A stretch of 64,000 nt of DNA from Proteobacteria bacterium SG_bin5 (GTDB lineage: Bacteria; Pseudomonadota; Alphaproteobacteria; Sphingomonadales; Sphingomonadaceae): positions 8,530 through 72,529 of the forward strand of contig LWDI01000092.1 in NCBI GenBank assembly GCA_002083475.1, given 5' to 3'. Position 1 is the first letter of the stretch. Each line of letters starts with the position of its first letter. The notes below the pieces were generated by a model. The model was not told the origin of the DNA. It worked only from the letters and a program-made list of their open reading frames with translations, and ran no database searches. Of this stretch, positions 34,645 to 44,715 are shown piece after piece. The position numbers were made by a program, and so were the translations under genes.

Positions 34645-37251
34645 CGCCTTGCGGAGCCGCGGCGGCTCGGCGTTCAGCCGCTCCAGATCGAAGCGCTCGG
34701 CGAATTCGACGCCGCATTTGCCGTCGTTCGCCCAGCGGATCGTCGCCGCGATTGGCTCGCCGTCGATCACTTCGAGCAGCAGCCCGGTGCCCGAGGGGTC
34801 GCGGTTGAAGGCGAGCCCGTCGAGCAGCGCGCCATAAGGCGAGATGTTGCGCAGCCGCACCTCGCCGCGCGCGCCGCCGATCTCGACCACCGCCTGGCGC
34901 ATGATCGCGGTGCGCGGCGCGCGGCTCATCCGGAAGCCGAGCGGCTTGGCGAAGCCGCCGCCCTCGCGCAGCAAGTCGCCGATCTGCGCGGCGCGCTGGG
35001 GCTTGCCGTAAACATAGCCCTGGATATGGCTGCACCCCAGCATGCGGATCAGCTCGATCTCGTCCTGCGTCTCCACCCCTTCGGCGGTCGTCTCCATGCC
35101 GAGCGAGCCGGCGAGCGCGACGATCGCGCGCACGATCGCGGCGTTGCGATTGCCGGTGATCGCCGCGCCGCGCACGAAGCCCTGGTCGATCTTGATCTTG
35201 TCGAACGGCGCCGATTTCAAATAGCCGAGCGAGGAATAGCCGGTACCGAAATCATCGAGCGCGAGCCGCACGCCGAGCCCTTTGAGCGCCTTGAACATCG
35301 CATCGGTCTGCGCGCCGTCACCCAGGAAAACGCTTTCGGTGATCTCCAGCTCGAGCCGGTGCGGCGCGATCCCGGCCTTGGCGATCGCGTTGGCCACGAT
35401 CGAGGGCAGCTGACGATTGGCGAATTGGATCGGCGAAACGTTGACGCCGACGCGCACTTCCGCCGGCCAATTCGCCGCCTCGAGACAAGCGGTGCGCAGC
35501 ACCCATTCGCCGATCGGCTCGATCAGCCCGCATTCCTCGGCGACCGGGATGAACGCCGCCGGGCTGATCGCGCCGCGCTGCGGATGATCCCAGCGCAGCA
35601 GCGCCTCGAACCCCACCAGCTTCGCGCTTTCGGTGCACACCACCGGCTGATAGGCGAGATAGAGCTCGTTCTTCACCAGCGCGTGGCGCAGATCGTCCTC
35701 GAGCTGCTTGCGGCTTTGCGCGCCCTGGAGCAGCTCCTCGCGGTAGAAACGGTGGACGCCGCGGCCATCGGCCTTGGCGGCATAGAGCGCGAGATCGGCG
35801 TTGCGCACCAAGGTCTCGCTGTCGCGCCCGTCGCCCGGGGCGATCGCGACGCCGATCGAACAGCCGATGGTGATCGCTTGGCCCGCGATCGAATAGGGTT
35901 GCGAGAGCGCGGCGATGACGTCGCGCGCGAGTTCGGATAGCCGCTCGACGTCATTCTCGCCGGGCAGGATCACTTGAAATTCATCGCCGCCCAGCCGTCC
36001 GACCAGCCCCGCGTCGCCCACCGCGCGCAACAGCCGCTGCGCGACCTGCTTGAGCAGATCGTCGCCCACCTGGTGCCCCATGGTGTCGTTCACCGCCTTG
36101 AAGCGATCGAGATCGAGCAGGAACAGGGTCGTCGGGCGATAAGGCGCGGTCGCGGGCTGGTTGAGCGTCTGGTCGAGCGAGGCGCGCATCCGCTGGCGAT
36201 TGGCGAGCCCGGTCAGCCCGTCGAACAGCGCGAGCCGGGTGATCTCGGCCTCGGCGCGGCGCTTTTCGGTCAAGTCCGCGCCCGAGCCGATGAAGCCGTG
36301 GAAGCGCCCGGCCTCGTCGATCACCGGGCGGCCCGAGATCGACCACCAGCGATCGTTGAGCCCTTTCACCGCCGGGCGCACCGTATAATCCGAAAAGCCC
36401 GTGCGCGACGACAGGTGGAAGCTCAGCGTCCGCTCGGTGCCGGGCGCGGCGCTGTCCATCTGGAACACCGCGTTGAGCGGCTTGCCGAGCGCGCCCTCGC
36501 CGCCGCCCGCCACCGCCTCGGCGACTTTTTCGGTGAGATAGACGAGATTGCCGTCGCGATCGGTTTGCCAGAACCAGCCGGTGCCCTGGGTTTCGAACTC
36601 GCGCACCAGCCGAATCGCGAGCCGGCCGCTGCGGATTTCGCGGCGATCCTCGTGATTGCGGCGCAGATCATGCCAGGCGAGGCGCGCCGTCGCGACCGCG
36701 AGGCAGGTGAGGAAAGCGAGCCCGATCGCGAAGGGGCGCCCGATTCCGCCGAGCAGCGCGAGCGCGATCACCACGCCCAGTCCTTGCGCGAACAGCGCCG
36801 CGCGCAGCAGATGGAGCGCGATCGCGGTCGCGCCGAGCGCGCCGATCCCGGCGATCACGCAGGCGGTCGCAAAGCCGCCGGGGGCGGGCTGGCTCGCCCC
36901 CCAGAGCATCGCGGTCAGCACCCCGCCGAGCAGCGCGGCGTAGAGCGTCGCGAGGCGAATCTGGGCGCGCGGCGGCAACGGCAGGCGGAGCAGGACGAGC
37001 GCCGCCCCGCCCGTCGCGGCGAGCGCGCCCGCGAGCAGCAGCGGCAGATCGAGCGCGAGCGGCCCCACGCGAGCGAAGCAGAGCAGCGCGGCGAAGCTCA
37101 ATTGGGTGATCAGCGCGAGCGGCCAGGCGGTCGCGGTTTGGCGCACCGCCGGCGCGAAATCGAGCGCGTCGTGCCGATCCGGCCCGGTGACCAGGCCCAG
37201 CGCCTCCAGCAGCGAGCGTTGCGATTGGGGGGAGGCGGGATCGGGCGGCAT
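34639..37251 (-). CDS. Membrane GGDEF-EAL protein with PAS and C-terminal PilZ-like domain
   Basis: 870 residues. Membrane region (about 45-200, six or seven spans), PAS domain (about 205-330), GGDEF domain with intact GGDEF motif near residue 420 (GRLGGDEFQVILPG), EAL domain with FEALLRW near residue 548, ELEITESVFLGD, LDDFGTGYSSLGYLKS and TTAEGVET, and a final 100-residue PilZ-like module (MRQAVVEIGGARGEVRLRNIS; CGVEFAERFDLERL). Both catalytic motifs look active, so it may make or degrade c-di-GMP and sense it through the PilZ end. It is divergent from the fumarase gene. Confidence 0.92.
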   Translation of the reverse strand: MPPDPASPQSQRSLLEALGLVTGPDRHDALDFAPAVRQTATAWPLALITQLSFAALLCFARVGPLALDLPLLLAGALAATGGAALVLLRLPLPPRAQIRLATLYAALLGGVLTAMLWGASQPAPGGFATACVIAGIGALGATAIALHLLRAALFAQGLGVVIALALLGGIGRPFAIGLAFLTCLAVATARLAWHDLRRNHEDRREIRSGRLAIRLVREFETQGTGWFWQTDRDGNLVYLTEKVAEAVAGGGEGALGKPLNAVFQMDSAAPGTERTLSFHLSSRTGFSDYTVRPAVKGLNDRWWSISGRPVIDEAGRFHGFIGSGADLTEKRRAEAEITRLALFDGLTGLANRQRMRASLDQTLNQPATAPYRPTTLFLLDLDRFKAVNDTMGHQVGDDLLKQVAQRLLRAVGDAGLVGRLGGDEFQVILPGENDVERLSELARDVIAALSQPYSIAGQAITIGCSIGVAIAPGDGRDSETLVRNADLALYAAKADGRGVHRFYREELLQGAQSRKQLEDDLRHALVKNELYLAYQPVVCTESAKLVGFEALLRWDHPQRGAISPAAFIPVAEECGLIEPIGEWVLRTACLEAANWPAEVRVGVNVSPIQFANRQLPSIVANAIAKAGIAPHRLELEITESVFLGDGAQTDAMFKALKGLGVRLALDDFGTGYSSLGYLKSAPFDKIKIDQGFVRGAAITGNRNAAIVRAIVALAGSLGMETTAEGVETQDEIELIRMLGCSHIQGYVYGKPQRAAQIGDLLREGGGFAKPLGFRMSRAPRTAIMRQAVVEIGGARGEVRLRNISPYGALLDGLAFNRDPSGTGLLLEVIDGEPIAATIRWANDGKCGVEFAERFDLERLNAEPPRLRKAG

Positions 37252-37404
37252 CTTGCTCTTATCTTTGGGGTGGCCCTCACCTTAACGGTGGTTACTTAAG
37301 AATTCGCTGCGGCGCGGGGCTCGGTTGAACGCCTCGCGCGCGGCAATTCCCCTTGCCGCGAAATCGCTCTAGGGAGCGCGGCGAGCATCGCAACGAGGCC
37401 CCCA

Positions 37405-38919
37405 ATGACCGTCACCATCCGCGCCGCCGATTTGATCGAGAGCGTCGCCGACGCGCTGCAATTCATCAGCTATTTCCACCCGATGGATTATATCCGCGCG
37501 CTCGGCGACGCGTACGAGGCCGAACGAAGCCCGGCGGCCAAGGACGCGATCGCGCAGATCCTCACCAATTCGCGGATGTGCGCCGAGGGGCACCGGCCGA
37601 TCTGCCAGGATACCGGCATCGTCACCGTCTTCGTGCGCTGGGGGCAGGACTGCCGGCTGGAGGGCGAGCTGAGCCTGCAGGAGGTGATCGACGAGGGCGT
37701 GCGCCGCGCCTATCTCCACCCCGAGAACAAGCTGCGGGCCTCGATCCTCGCCGATCCCGCTTTCACCCGGCGCAACACCCGCGACAATACGCCGTCGGTG
37801 CTCCACGTCGAAATGGTGCCCGGCGCGACCGTCTCGGTCGATGTCGCGGCCAAGGGCGGCGGCAGCGAAAACAAGAGCAAGTTCAAGATGATGAACCCCA
37901 GCGATTCGATCGTCGACTGGGTGCTGGAGATGGTGCCGCAAATGGGCGCGGGCTGGTGCCCGCCGGGGATGCTCGGCATCGGCATCGGCGGCACGGCCGA
38001 AAAAGCGATGCTGCTCGCGAAGCAAAGCCTGATGGGCGCGATCGACATGGCGCAGCTGAAGGCGCGCGGGCCGGCCAACGACATCGAGGCGCTGCGGATC
38101 GAACTGTTCGACAAGGTGAACGCGCTCGGTATCGGCGCGCAGGGGCTGGGGGGCTTGTCGACCATCCTCGACGTGAAGATCCTCGATTGGCCGACGCATG
38201 CGGCGTCGAAGCCGGTCGCGATGATCCCCAATTGCGCCGCGACCCGCCACGCCCATTTCACGCTCGACGGCTCGGGGCCGGTCTATCTGGAGGCGCCCAA
38301 GCTCGAGGAATGGCCGCAAGTCGATTGGCAGCCCGACGCCGCCGCCAAGCGCGTCGATCTCGATACGCTGACGCCGGAAGTGGTGCGCGGCTGGAAACAG
38401 GGCGACCGGCTGCTGCTGAGCGGCAAGATGCTCACCGGGCGCGACGCGGCGCACAAGCGGATCAAGAACATGCTCGAGCGCGGCGAACCGCTGCCGGTCG
38501 AGTTCCGGGGCCGGGTGATTTACTATGTCGGCCCGGTCGATCCGGTGGGCGAGGAAGTCGTGGGTCCGGCGGGGCCGACCACCGCGACGCGGATGGACAA
38601 ATTCACCCGGATGATGCTCGAGCAAGGCCTGCTCGCGATGGTCGGCAAGGCCGAGCGCGGCCCCCAGGCGGTCGAGGCGATCCGCGATCACCAGAGCGCT
38701 TATCTGATGGCGGTGGGTGGCGCTGCCTATCTCGTCGCGCGCGCGATCAAGGGCTCGCGCGTCGTGGGCTTCGAGGACCTGGGCATGGAGGCGATCTACG
38801 AGTTCGAAGTGCGCGATTTCCCGGTGACGGTCGCGGTCGACGCCGAGGGGAACAACGTCCACCAACTCGCGCCGCTCGTGTGGCGCGAGAAGATCGCGCG
38901 GGAGAAGTTGCTGGCGTGA
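37405..38919 (+). CDS. Class I fumarate hydratase (4Fe-4S)
   Basis: 504 residues, the size of the single-chain class I (FumA/FumB type) enzyme. It hydrates fumarate to malate in the TCA cycle using a labile 4Fe-4S cluster. Candidate cluster cysteines are in RPICQDTGIV, GAGWCPPGMLGIGIGG and MIPNCAATRH. Further motifs are KGGGSENKSKF and PVDPVGEEVVGPAGPTTATRMD. ATG at 37405 follows CGAGGCCCCC without an obvious ribosome site. The 153-bp space upstream is a divergent promoter region shared with the GGDEF-EAL gene. Confidence 0.94.
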   Translation: MTVTIRAADLIESVADALQFISYFHPMDYIRALGDAYEAERSPAAKDAIAQILTNSRMCAEGHRPICQDTGIVTVFVRWGQDCRLEGELSLQEVIDEGVRRAYLHPENKLRASILADPAFTRRNTRDNTPSVLHVEMVPGATVSVDVAAKGGGSENKSKFKMMNPSDSIVDWVLEMVPQMGAGWCPPGMLGIGIGGTAEKAMLLAKQSLMGAIDMAQLKARGPANDIEALRIELFDKVNALGIGAQGLGGLSTILDVKILDWPTHAASKPVAMIPNCAATRHAHFTLDGSGPVYLEAPKLEEWPQVDWQPDAAAKRVDLDTLTPEVVRGWKQGDRLLLSGKMLTGRDAAHKRIKNMLERGEPLPVEFRGRVIYYVGPVDPVGEEVVGPAGPTTATRMDKFTRMMLEQGLLAMVGKAERGPQAVEAIRDHQSAYLMAVGGAAYLVARAIKGSRVVGFEDLGMEAIYEFEVRDFPVTVAVDAEGNNVHQLAPLVWREKIAREKLLA

Positions 38920-38930
38920 AGGCTAACAAT

Positions 38931-38950
38931 CCTCCCCGTTCACGGGGAGG
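38931..38950. terminator. Hairpin between converging genes
   Basis: CCTCCCCGTTCACGGGGAGG is a perfect 8-bp stem with a 4-base loop, 11 bp after the fumarase stop. It overlaps the TGA stop (TCA at 38940-38942) of the converging serine hydrolase gene and could terminate transcription from both sides. No T-run follows, so the efficiency is uncertain. Confidence 0.55.
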
Positions 38951-40064
38951 ATTCATGCGCGTCCCACGCGATCATCGCCTCTTCGGCCTGGGTGAAGGCC
39001 GAGCGGCCCTTGGGCGCGTCGTCGGCGACGGCCGTCACGTAAAAGGCCACGCCCCGCCGCGTCGCCGGATCGACCCAAAGCCCCGAACGCAGGCCATAAG
39101 CCTCGCCGGCATGGCCGATGCGCGGGCGACCGGCGCCAAAGGGATCGTCGGCGCACGCCGCCGGCCGCCCGGGGAGCGCGAGCAGCATCACCCCTAGGCC
39201 ATAGCCGCAGTAAAGCCCGCCCTCGGTCTCGCCATTGGCCCCGTCGAACCGCCAGGCGGGGCGGGTGATCGCGGCGAGGCTCGCGCGGCCGAGCAAGCCC
39301 GGGCGGATCAGCGCCTGGCCGAGCTTGGCGAGCGCCACCATGTCGATCCGCATCCCGCCCTGGGGCGAGAAGAACGCGCCGTTGCGCGCGAGCCGATAGC
39401 GCGCGAGGTCGCAAAGCCCATCGCGCGCCGGCGTGCCCGGGCAGCCGCGCCCCGCGTCATCGTCGCGCGCGACGCTGCCGTTGGCGCGGTAAAGCACGAC
39501 CGCGCGGGCGATCTTCGCCGGCGAACAGCTCGTCCAGTTGAAACACGCGTCGATCCGCAGCGGGCGGAACACCAGCCGCGCCATCAGCCGATCGAACCGC
39601 TCGCCCGTCGCGCCTTCCATCGCGGCGGCGATCAGCGCGAAATTGAGATTGGCATAAGCGAAATAGCCGGCGCCATGCGTCGCGTCCCACGCCGCCGGAT
39701 GCGCCATCTGCGCTTCCAAATCGGCATCGAGCGGCAGCACATAGCCGGCGGCGTCGCGCACGCCCGAGGTGTGCGAGAGCAATTGGCGCAGCGTCACCGC
39801 GCGTTCGGGGAATGCAGGGTTGCGCGGCCGCCAGCCGAGATAGGTCGCGACATCGGCGTCGAGATCGAGCTTGCCCGCCTCGACCAGCCGCATCACGCCG
39901 AGCGCCACCGCGAGCTTCGAGATCGAGGCGACGCGCACCGGGTCGCGCGCGCGCGTCGCGCGCCCGGTGCGGCGATCGGCGACGCCCCAGGCACGCGCGC
40001 GCGTGAGGCGCTCCCCTTCGAAAGCGACGATGGCGGCGGGCGCGGGCGGCGCGTCGGCGAGCAT
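38940..40064 (-). CDS. Serine hydrolase of the beta-lactamase / esterase class C fold
   Basis: 374 residues. The three class C motifs are present: SxxK as SISK (residues 47-50) in VASISKLAVALG, YxN as YANLN near residue 144, and the HxG motif IGHAG near residue 322. It also has the family segment LRQLLSHTSGVRD. There is no signal peptide at the chosen ATG, unlike most periplasmic members, and no better upstream start is visible. Likely an esterase or peptidase-type hydrolase; substrate unknown. Confidence 0.85.
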   Translation of the reverse strand: MLADAPPAPAAIVAFEGERLTRARAWGVADRRTGRATRARDPVRVASISKLAVALGVMRLVEAGKLDLDADVATYLGWRPRNPAFPERAVTLRQLLSHTSGVRDAAGYVLPLDADLEAQMAHPAAWDATHGAGYFAYANLNFALIAAAMEGATGERFDRLMARLVFRPLRIDACFNWTSCSPAKIARAVVLYRANGSVARDDDAGRGCPGTPARDGLCDLARYRLARNGAFFSPQGGMRIDMVALAKLGQALIRPGLLGRASLAAITRPAWRFDGANGETEGGLYCGYGLGVMLLALPGRPAACADDPFGAGRPRIGHAGEAYGLRSGLWVDPATRRGVAFYVTAVADDAPKGRSAFTQAEEAMIAWDAHESSP

Positions 40065-40147
40065 GGCGCGTTTTGCGCCGCGCGCGCGCGGGCGGCAAGT
40101 GCTTGAGCTTGGCGGGCCCGCTGCTATCGCGTGGCGGGGGAGGGATT

Positions 40148-40579
40148 ATGGACAGGCGAAGCGAAACCACGCTGGCGCGCGCGGGCGCGGCGCTCGGGGT
40201 CGGCGGGGCGGTGAGCGGGCTCATTTGGGGGCTGTTCGCCGCGCTCGGCGGGGCGGGGCCGGCGGCGATCCTGGGGATCGTGCTGATCGGCGGCCTGGTC
40301 TCCGCCGCCGGGCTCACCGCGCTCGCCGCGCCGCTGTGGCTGGTGCTGCACCTGGCGGGGCGGCGTGGGTTGGCGACGGCGATGGCGCTGGGCGCGCTGC
40401 TCGGCTTCGTGCTGTTGCTCGGCGGGCAGACGCATGGCTTCGGCCTCGGCGCCGCGCCGCCCGCCGATGCCGCGACCTGGGGAATGCGCTGGCTGAGCGC
40501 CGCCGCGACCAGCCTGGGCTTCGCGCTGATCGGGTCGGGGGTCGCGGCGCTGATGTGGTGGGTCGCGTATCGCGGGTAA
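40148..40579 (+). CDS. Hypothetical membrane protein (143 aa)
   Basis: 143 residues with four hydrophobic segments (about 12-34, 38-60, 72-92 and 115-140) joined by short loops. A purine-rich GGGGGAGGG sits just upstream of the ATG. It is divergent from the serine hydrolase with 83 bp between starts. No family recognised; the even hydrophobicity and Gly/Ala richness leave function open. Confidence 0.6.
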   Translation: MDRRSETTLARAGAALGVGGAVSGLIWGLFAALGGAGPAAILGIVLIGGLVSAAGLTALAAPLWLVLHLAGRRGLATAMALGALLGFVLLLGGQTHGFGLGAAPPADAATWGMRWLSAAATSLGFALIGSGVAALMWWVAYRG

Positions 40580-40630
40580 GCGTTGGCGCGCGCCATCGAG
40601 GCTCGAGGCTTGATCGCGCCCGTCGGATCA

Positions 40631-40801
40631 ATGCAAACGCTCATCCGCTGCCCGGCCTTCTCCAGCGTCTCCCCCGCGTCCAACACGATGCCCGATGCGC
40701 CCGGGTGGGCACCAAAGAAGCACACCCCCGAGCACGACCACGTCACCACCCTCAACCACAATCTTCCCTTTGCCGCCAAAGCCGCTAGGGAAACGCCATG
40801 A
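40631..40801 (+). CDS. Unresolved short reading frame just before scpA (56 aa)
   Basis: An ATG at 40631 opens a 56-residue frame ([18 protein letters not shown]...) whose TGA overlaps the ATG of the mutase gene as ATGA. Third-position GC is high, as in real genes here. But the translation is Pro/His-rich and unlike a folded protein, and the opposite strand also reads as plausible protein ([20 protein letters not shown]) without a start. I cannot decide whether the 218-bp gap 40580-40797 is a leader, a short gene, or an old gene fragment. No B12 riboswitch features are visible. Confidence 0.2.
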   Translation: MQTLIRCPAFSSVSPASNTMPDAPGWAPKKHTPEHDHVTTLNHNLPFAAKAARETP

Positions 40802-43080
40802 GCAGCCCCGCCAAACCCACGCGCGCCGATTGGGAAGCGCTCGCCGCCCGCGAAGTGAAGGGGGCGGACCTCGGCTGGACCACGCCCGAGGGCATCGCCG
40901 TCAAACCGCTCTACACGAGCGAGGACGCGGGCGACCCCGGGCTCCCTGGCTTCGCGCCCTTCACCCGCGGCGTGCGCGCGACGATGTATACCGGGCGCCC
41001 CTGGACGATCCGCCAATATGCGGGCTTTTCGACCGCCGAGGAATCGAACGCCTTTTACCGCCGCAATCTGGCGGCGGGGCAAAAGGGCCTGTCGGTCGCT
41101 TTCGATCTGGCGACGCATCGCGGCTATGATAGCGATCATCCGCGCGTGGTGGGCGACGTCGGCAAGGCCGGCGTCGCGATCGACACCGTCGAGGATATGA
41201 AGATCCTGTTCGACGGCATCCCGCTTGATCAAATGTCGGTCTCGATGACGATGAACGGCGCGGTGATCCCGGTGCTCGCTTTCTTCATCGTCGCCGCCGA
41301 AGAGCAAGGCGTGCCCCAGGCCAAGCTCGACGGCACGATCCAGAACGACATCCTCAAGGAGTTCATGGTCCGCAACACCTATATCTATCCGCCCGAGCCA
41401 TCGATGCGGATCGTCGCGGACATCATCGACTATACCTCGGCGCACATGCCCAAGTTCAATTCGATCTCGATCTCGGGCTATCACATGCACGAGGCCGGGG
41501 CGACGGCGGTGCAGGAACTGGCCTTCACCATCGCCGATGGCGCCGAATATGTGAAACACGCCCTGGCGCGCGGACTCGATATCGATAAATTCGCCGGCCG
41601 CCTGTCGTTCTTCTTCGGCATCGGCATGAATTTCTTCATGGAAGTCGCCAAGCTGCGCGCCGCGCGCACGCTCTGGTGGCGGGTGATGGACGGGCTCGGC
41701 GCGAAGGACGATCGCTCGAAGATGCTGCGCACGCACTGCCAGACCTCGGGTGTGTCGCTCCAGGAAAGCGATCCGTACAACAACGTCATCCGCACCACGC
41801 TGGAGGCGCTGGCGGCGGTGCTGGGCGGCACCCAGTCGCTCCACACCAACGCGCTCGACGAGGCGATCGCGCTGCCCACCGATTTCTCGGCGCGGATCGC
41901 GCGCAACACCCAGATCGTGCTCGCCGAGGAGACCGGGATCACCAAGGTCGTCGATCCGCTCGGCGGCAGCTATTATGTCGAGGCGCTGACCGAGGAATTG
42001 GTGACGCGCGCCGGGGCGCTGATTGAACGGATCGCGGCCGAGGGCGGCATGGCGCAAGCGGTCGCCGCCGGCTGGCCCAAGGCGATGATCGAGGAGGCGG
42101 CGGCCGCCAAGGCCGCGCGGATCGATCGCGGCGAGGAAGTGATCGTGGGGGTGAACAAATATCGCCCCGCCGAAGACGCGCCGATCGACATTTTGGACGT
42201 CGACAATCACGCGGTGCGCGAGGCGCAGATCGCGCGGATCAAGGCGGTGAAGGCCGCGCGCGACGAGGCGAAGTGCCAGGCGGCGCTCGAGGCGTTGCGG
42301 GTGGGGGCTCGGACAGAACCTCCCCAAGCTTCGCTTGGGGAGGGGGACCAGCCGCAGGCTGGTGGAGGGGCCGACGGCGCAGCCGGCGGTGTCGCGATCG
42401 CCCCTCCACCACTCGCTTCGCGAGCGGTCCCCCTCCCCGAGCAAGCTCGGGGAGGATCTAACCTCCTCGCCCTCGCGGTCGAGGCCGCCCGCGCGCGCGC
42501 GACGCTCGGCGAGATCAGTGCCGCGCTGGAGGACGTGTTCGGCCGCTATGCCACCCGCCCGACGCCGGTCTCCGGCATCTATGGCGGCGCATATGGCGAC
42601 GACGAACGCTGGGACGCGCTGCTGCGCGGGGTCGCGGCGACCGAGCGGCGGCTGGGGCGCAAACCCCGGCTGTTCGTCGCCAAAATGGGGCAGGACGGGC
42701 ATGATCGTGGCGCCAATTTGGTGTCGAGCATGTTCGGCGATCTGGGGTTCGAGGTGGTCGCCGGGCCGCTTTTCCAAACCCCGCAGGAAGCCGCCGCGCT
42801 CGCGATCGCGAAGGACGTCGACGTCGTCGGCGCCTCGTCGCTCGCCGCCGGGCACAAGACGCTGATCCCCGAGCTGATCGCCGAACTTCAAGCGGCGGGC
42901 CGCGCCGATATCAAGGTGGTCGCGGGCGGGGTGATCCCGCCGCAGGATTATGAGTTTCTGCGCGAAGCCGGGGTGCAGGCGATTTTCGGCCCGGGCACCA
43001 ATTTGATCGCGGCGGCGGGCGAAGTGCTGCGCCTGCTAGGCCACAATATGCCGCCGGTCGAGGCCGACGCGGCCGCATGA
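40798..43080 (+). CDS. scpA: Methylmalonyl-CoA mutase, with in-frame repeat insertion
   Basis: 760 residues. Residues 1-505 form the acyl-CoA-binding barrel ([43 protein letters not shown] in parts) and residues 610-755 the B12 domain with the DxHxxG motif ([14 protein letters not shown]). It interconverts methylmalonyl-CoA and succinyl-CoA with adenosylcobalamin. The single-chain form is usually about 715 residues; the extra 45-48 residues (about 507-554) are encoded by a family B repeat placed in the linker between the two domains. The frame stays open through it. It overlaps the next gene by ATGA. Confidence 0.95.
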   Translation: MSSPAKPTRADWEALAAREVKGADLGWTTPEGIAVKPLYTSEDAGDPGLPGFAPFTRGVRATMYTGRPWTIRQYAGFSTAEESNAFYRRNLAAGQKGLSVAFDLATHRGYDSDHPRVVGDVGKAGVAIDTVEDMKILFDGIPLDQMSVSMTMNGAVIPVLAFFIVAAEEQGVPQAKLDGTIQNDILKEFMVRNTYIYPPEPSMRIVADIIDYTSAHMPKFNSISISGYHMHEAGATAVQELAFTIADGAEYVKHALARGLDIDKFAGRLSFFFGIGMNFFMEVAKLRAARTLWWRVMDGLGAKDDRSKMLRTHCQTSGVSLQESDPYNNVIRTTLEALAAVLGGTQSLHTNALDEAIALPTDFSARIARNTQIVLAEETGITKVVDPLGGSYYVEALTEELVTRAGALIERIAAEGGMAQAVAAGWPKAMIEEAAAAKAARIDRGEEVIVGVNKYRPAEDAPIDILDVDNHAVREAQIARIKAVKAARDEAKCQAALEALRVGARTEPPQASLGEGDQPQAGGGADGAAGGVAIAPPPLASRAVPLPEQARGGSNLLALAVEAARARATLGEISAALEDVFGRYATRPTPVSGIYGGAYGDDERWDALLRGVAATERRLGRKPRLFVAKMGQDGHDRGANLVSSMFGDLGFEVVAGPLFQTPQEAAALAIAKDVDVVGASSLAAGHKTLIPELIAELQAAGRADIKVVAGGVIPPQDYEFLREAGVQAIFGPGTNLIAAAGEVLRLLGHNMPPVEADAAA
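42317..42458 (+). repeat. Family B repeat embedded in frame within scpA
   Basis: A 142-bp inverted repeat with ends AACCTCCCCAAGCTTCGCTT and GCAAGCTCGGGGAGGATCT and inner GGGGGACC / GGTCCCCC and GGTGGAGGGG / CCCCTCCACC arms. It matches the intergenic copies at 7577 and 62188. It is read as [18 protein letters not shown] and onward to [11 protein letters not shown], then the normal mutase sequence ([19 protein letters not shown]) resumes. Confidence 0.92.
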
Positions 43081-43423
43081 GCGACGAGGCGACCGAGGGC
43101 GCCAAGCCCGATGAGCGCGACACCGGCGTGCTGCTCTATGATTTCGCCAAATATCTCAGCTCGCTCGCGCTGGTGATCTTGGGCGGCGTCGTCACGCTGA
43201 CGAGCGGCGCGGCGGTGAAGCCGCCCGCGCGCACGCTCGCCCTGGTGATCGGCCTGATCGCGGTGGGGGGTGCGTTCGCCATGTCGACCGCTTATTCCGT
43301 GGTCCGCGCGCGGCTCGGCGGTCGCGCCTTGCCGGCCCGTCCGCGGTTCAACATTTTCCTCGCCCAGGCGCTGATCGCGCTCGGGACTGGGGCTTTTCTC
43401 GCTTCTTGGTTTAGGGCTTTGCA

Positions 43424-43427
<4 letters not shown>
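43077..43427 (+). CDS. Hypothetical membrane protein between scpA and bioB (116 aa)
   Basis: 116 residues. An acidic N-terminus ([15 protein letters not shown]), then three hydrophobic segments (about 26-46, 54-76 and 92-112). ATGA overlaps at both ends join it to scpA and bioB, so it is certainly translated with them. No family recognised. Confidence 0.7.
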
Positions 43428-44416
<989 letters not shown>

Positions 44417-44431
44417 GCTCGATCTAGCCTA

Positions 44432-44460
44432 TTCTACCATTCTTGTTGCGACAGGTAGAA
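44432..44460. promoter_or_regulatory. Inverted repeat before vapB, likely operator
   Basis: TTCTACC (44432-44438) and GGTAGAA (44454-44460) are perfect 7-bp inverted arms with a 15-bp spacer, ending 3 bp before the vapB ATG. TATTCT overlaps the left arm and may serve as a -10. Antitoxins of this kind usually repress their own operon through such repeats; binding here is inference. Confidence 0.5.
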
Positions 44461-44463
44461 CGC

Positions 44464-44715
44464 ATGGCTGCCCAAATGAACATTAAGAATGCCGAAGCGG
44501 TCGAGCTTGCCGCTGAACTTGCGGCGGCAGAAGGCATCAGCTTGACCGACGTGGTCTTGCAAGCTCTGCGCGCGTGGAAACGAGCTCGCGAGAGCGAAAG
44601 CATTTATCTGGACGCGCTTGAGATATGCCGCGATACTGCACCGCGCCTGTCCGGTACCCAACTTTCGCTAGCTCATGGCGATCTCCTCTATGACGATTAC
44701 GGATTACCCGCATGA
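44464..44715 (+). CDS. vapB: VapB-type antitoxin (Rv0623-like)
   Basis: 83 residues. The N-terminal AQMNIKNAEAVELAAELAAAEGISLTDVVLQALRAW is a ribbon-helix-helix region of the Rv0623/PSK transcription factor family, followed by a C-terminal toxin-binding tail. It neutralises VapC and represses the operon. The ATG at 44464 is chosen because it opens the conserved strand. It overlaps vapC by ATGA. The GC content of the region is lower than that of the flanking genes. Confidence 0.87.
   Translation: MAAQMNIKNAEAVELAAELAAAEGISLTDVVLQALRAWKRARESESIYLDALEICRDTAPRLSGTQLSLAHGDLLYDDYGLPA

Noticed and set aside
40580..40797. Cobalamin riboswitch before methylmalonyl-CoA mutase
   Set aside because: The gap lacks the conserved B12 box and the expected fold elements; the mutase uses the cofactor, but B12 riboswitches usually control its synthesis and uptake.
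39457..42891. A 1144-codon open frame on the minus strand across scpA and the serine hydrolase
   Set aside because: It is an antisense shadow. The high GC leaves few stop codons, the translation is Arg/His/Gln-rich low-complexity sequence, and the real genes on this stretch match known families in other frames.
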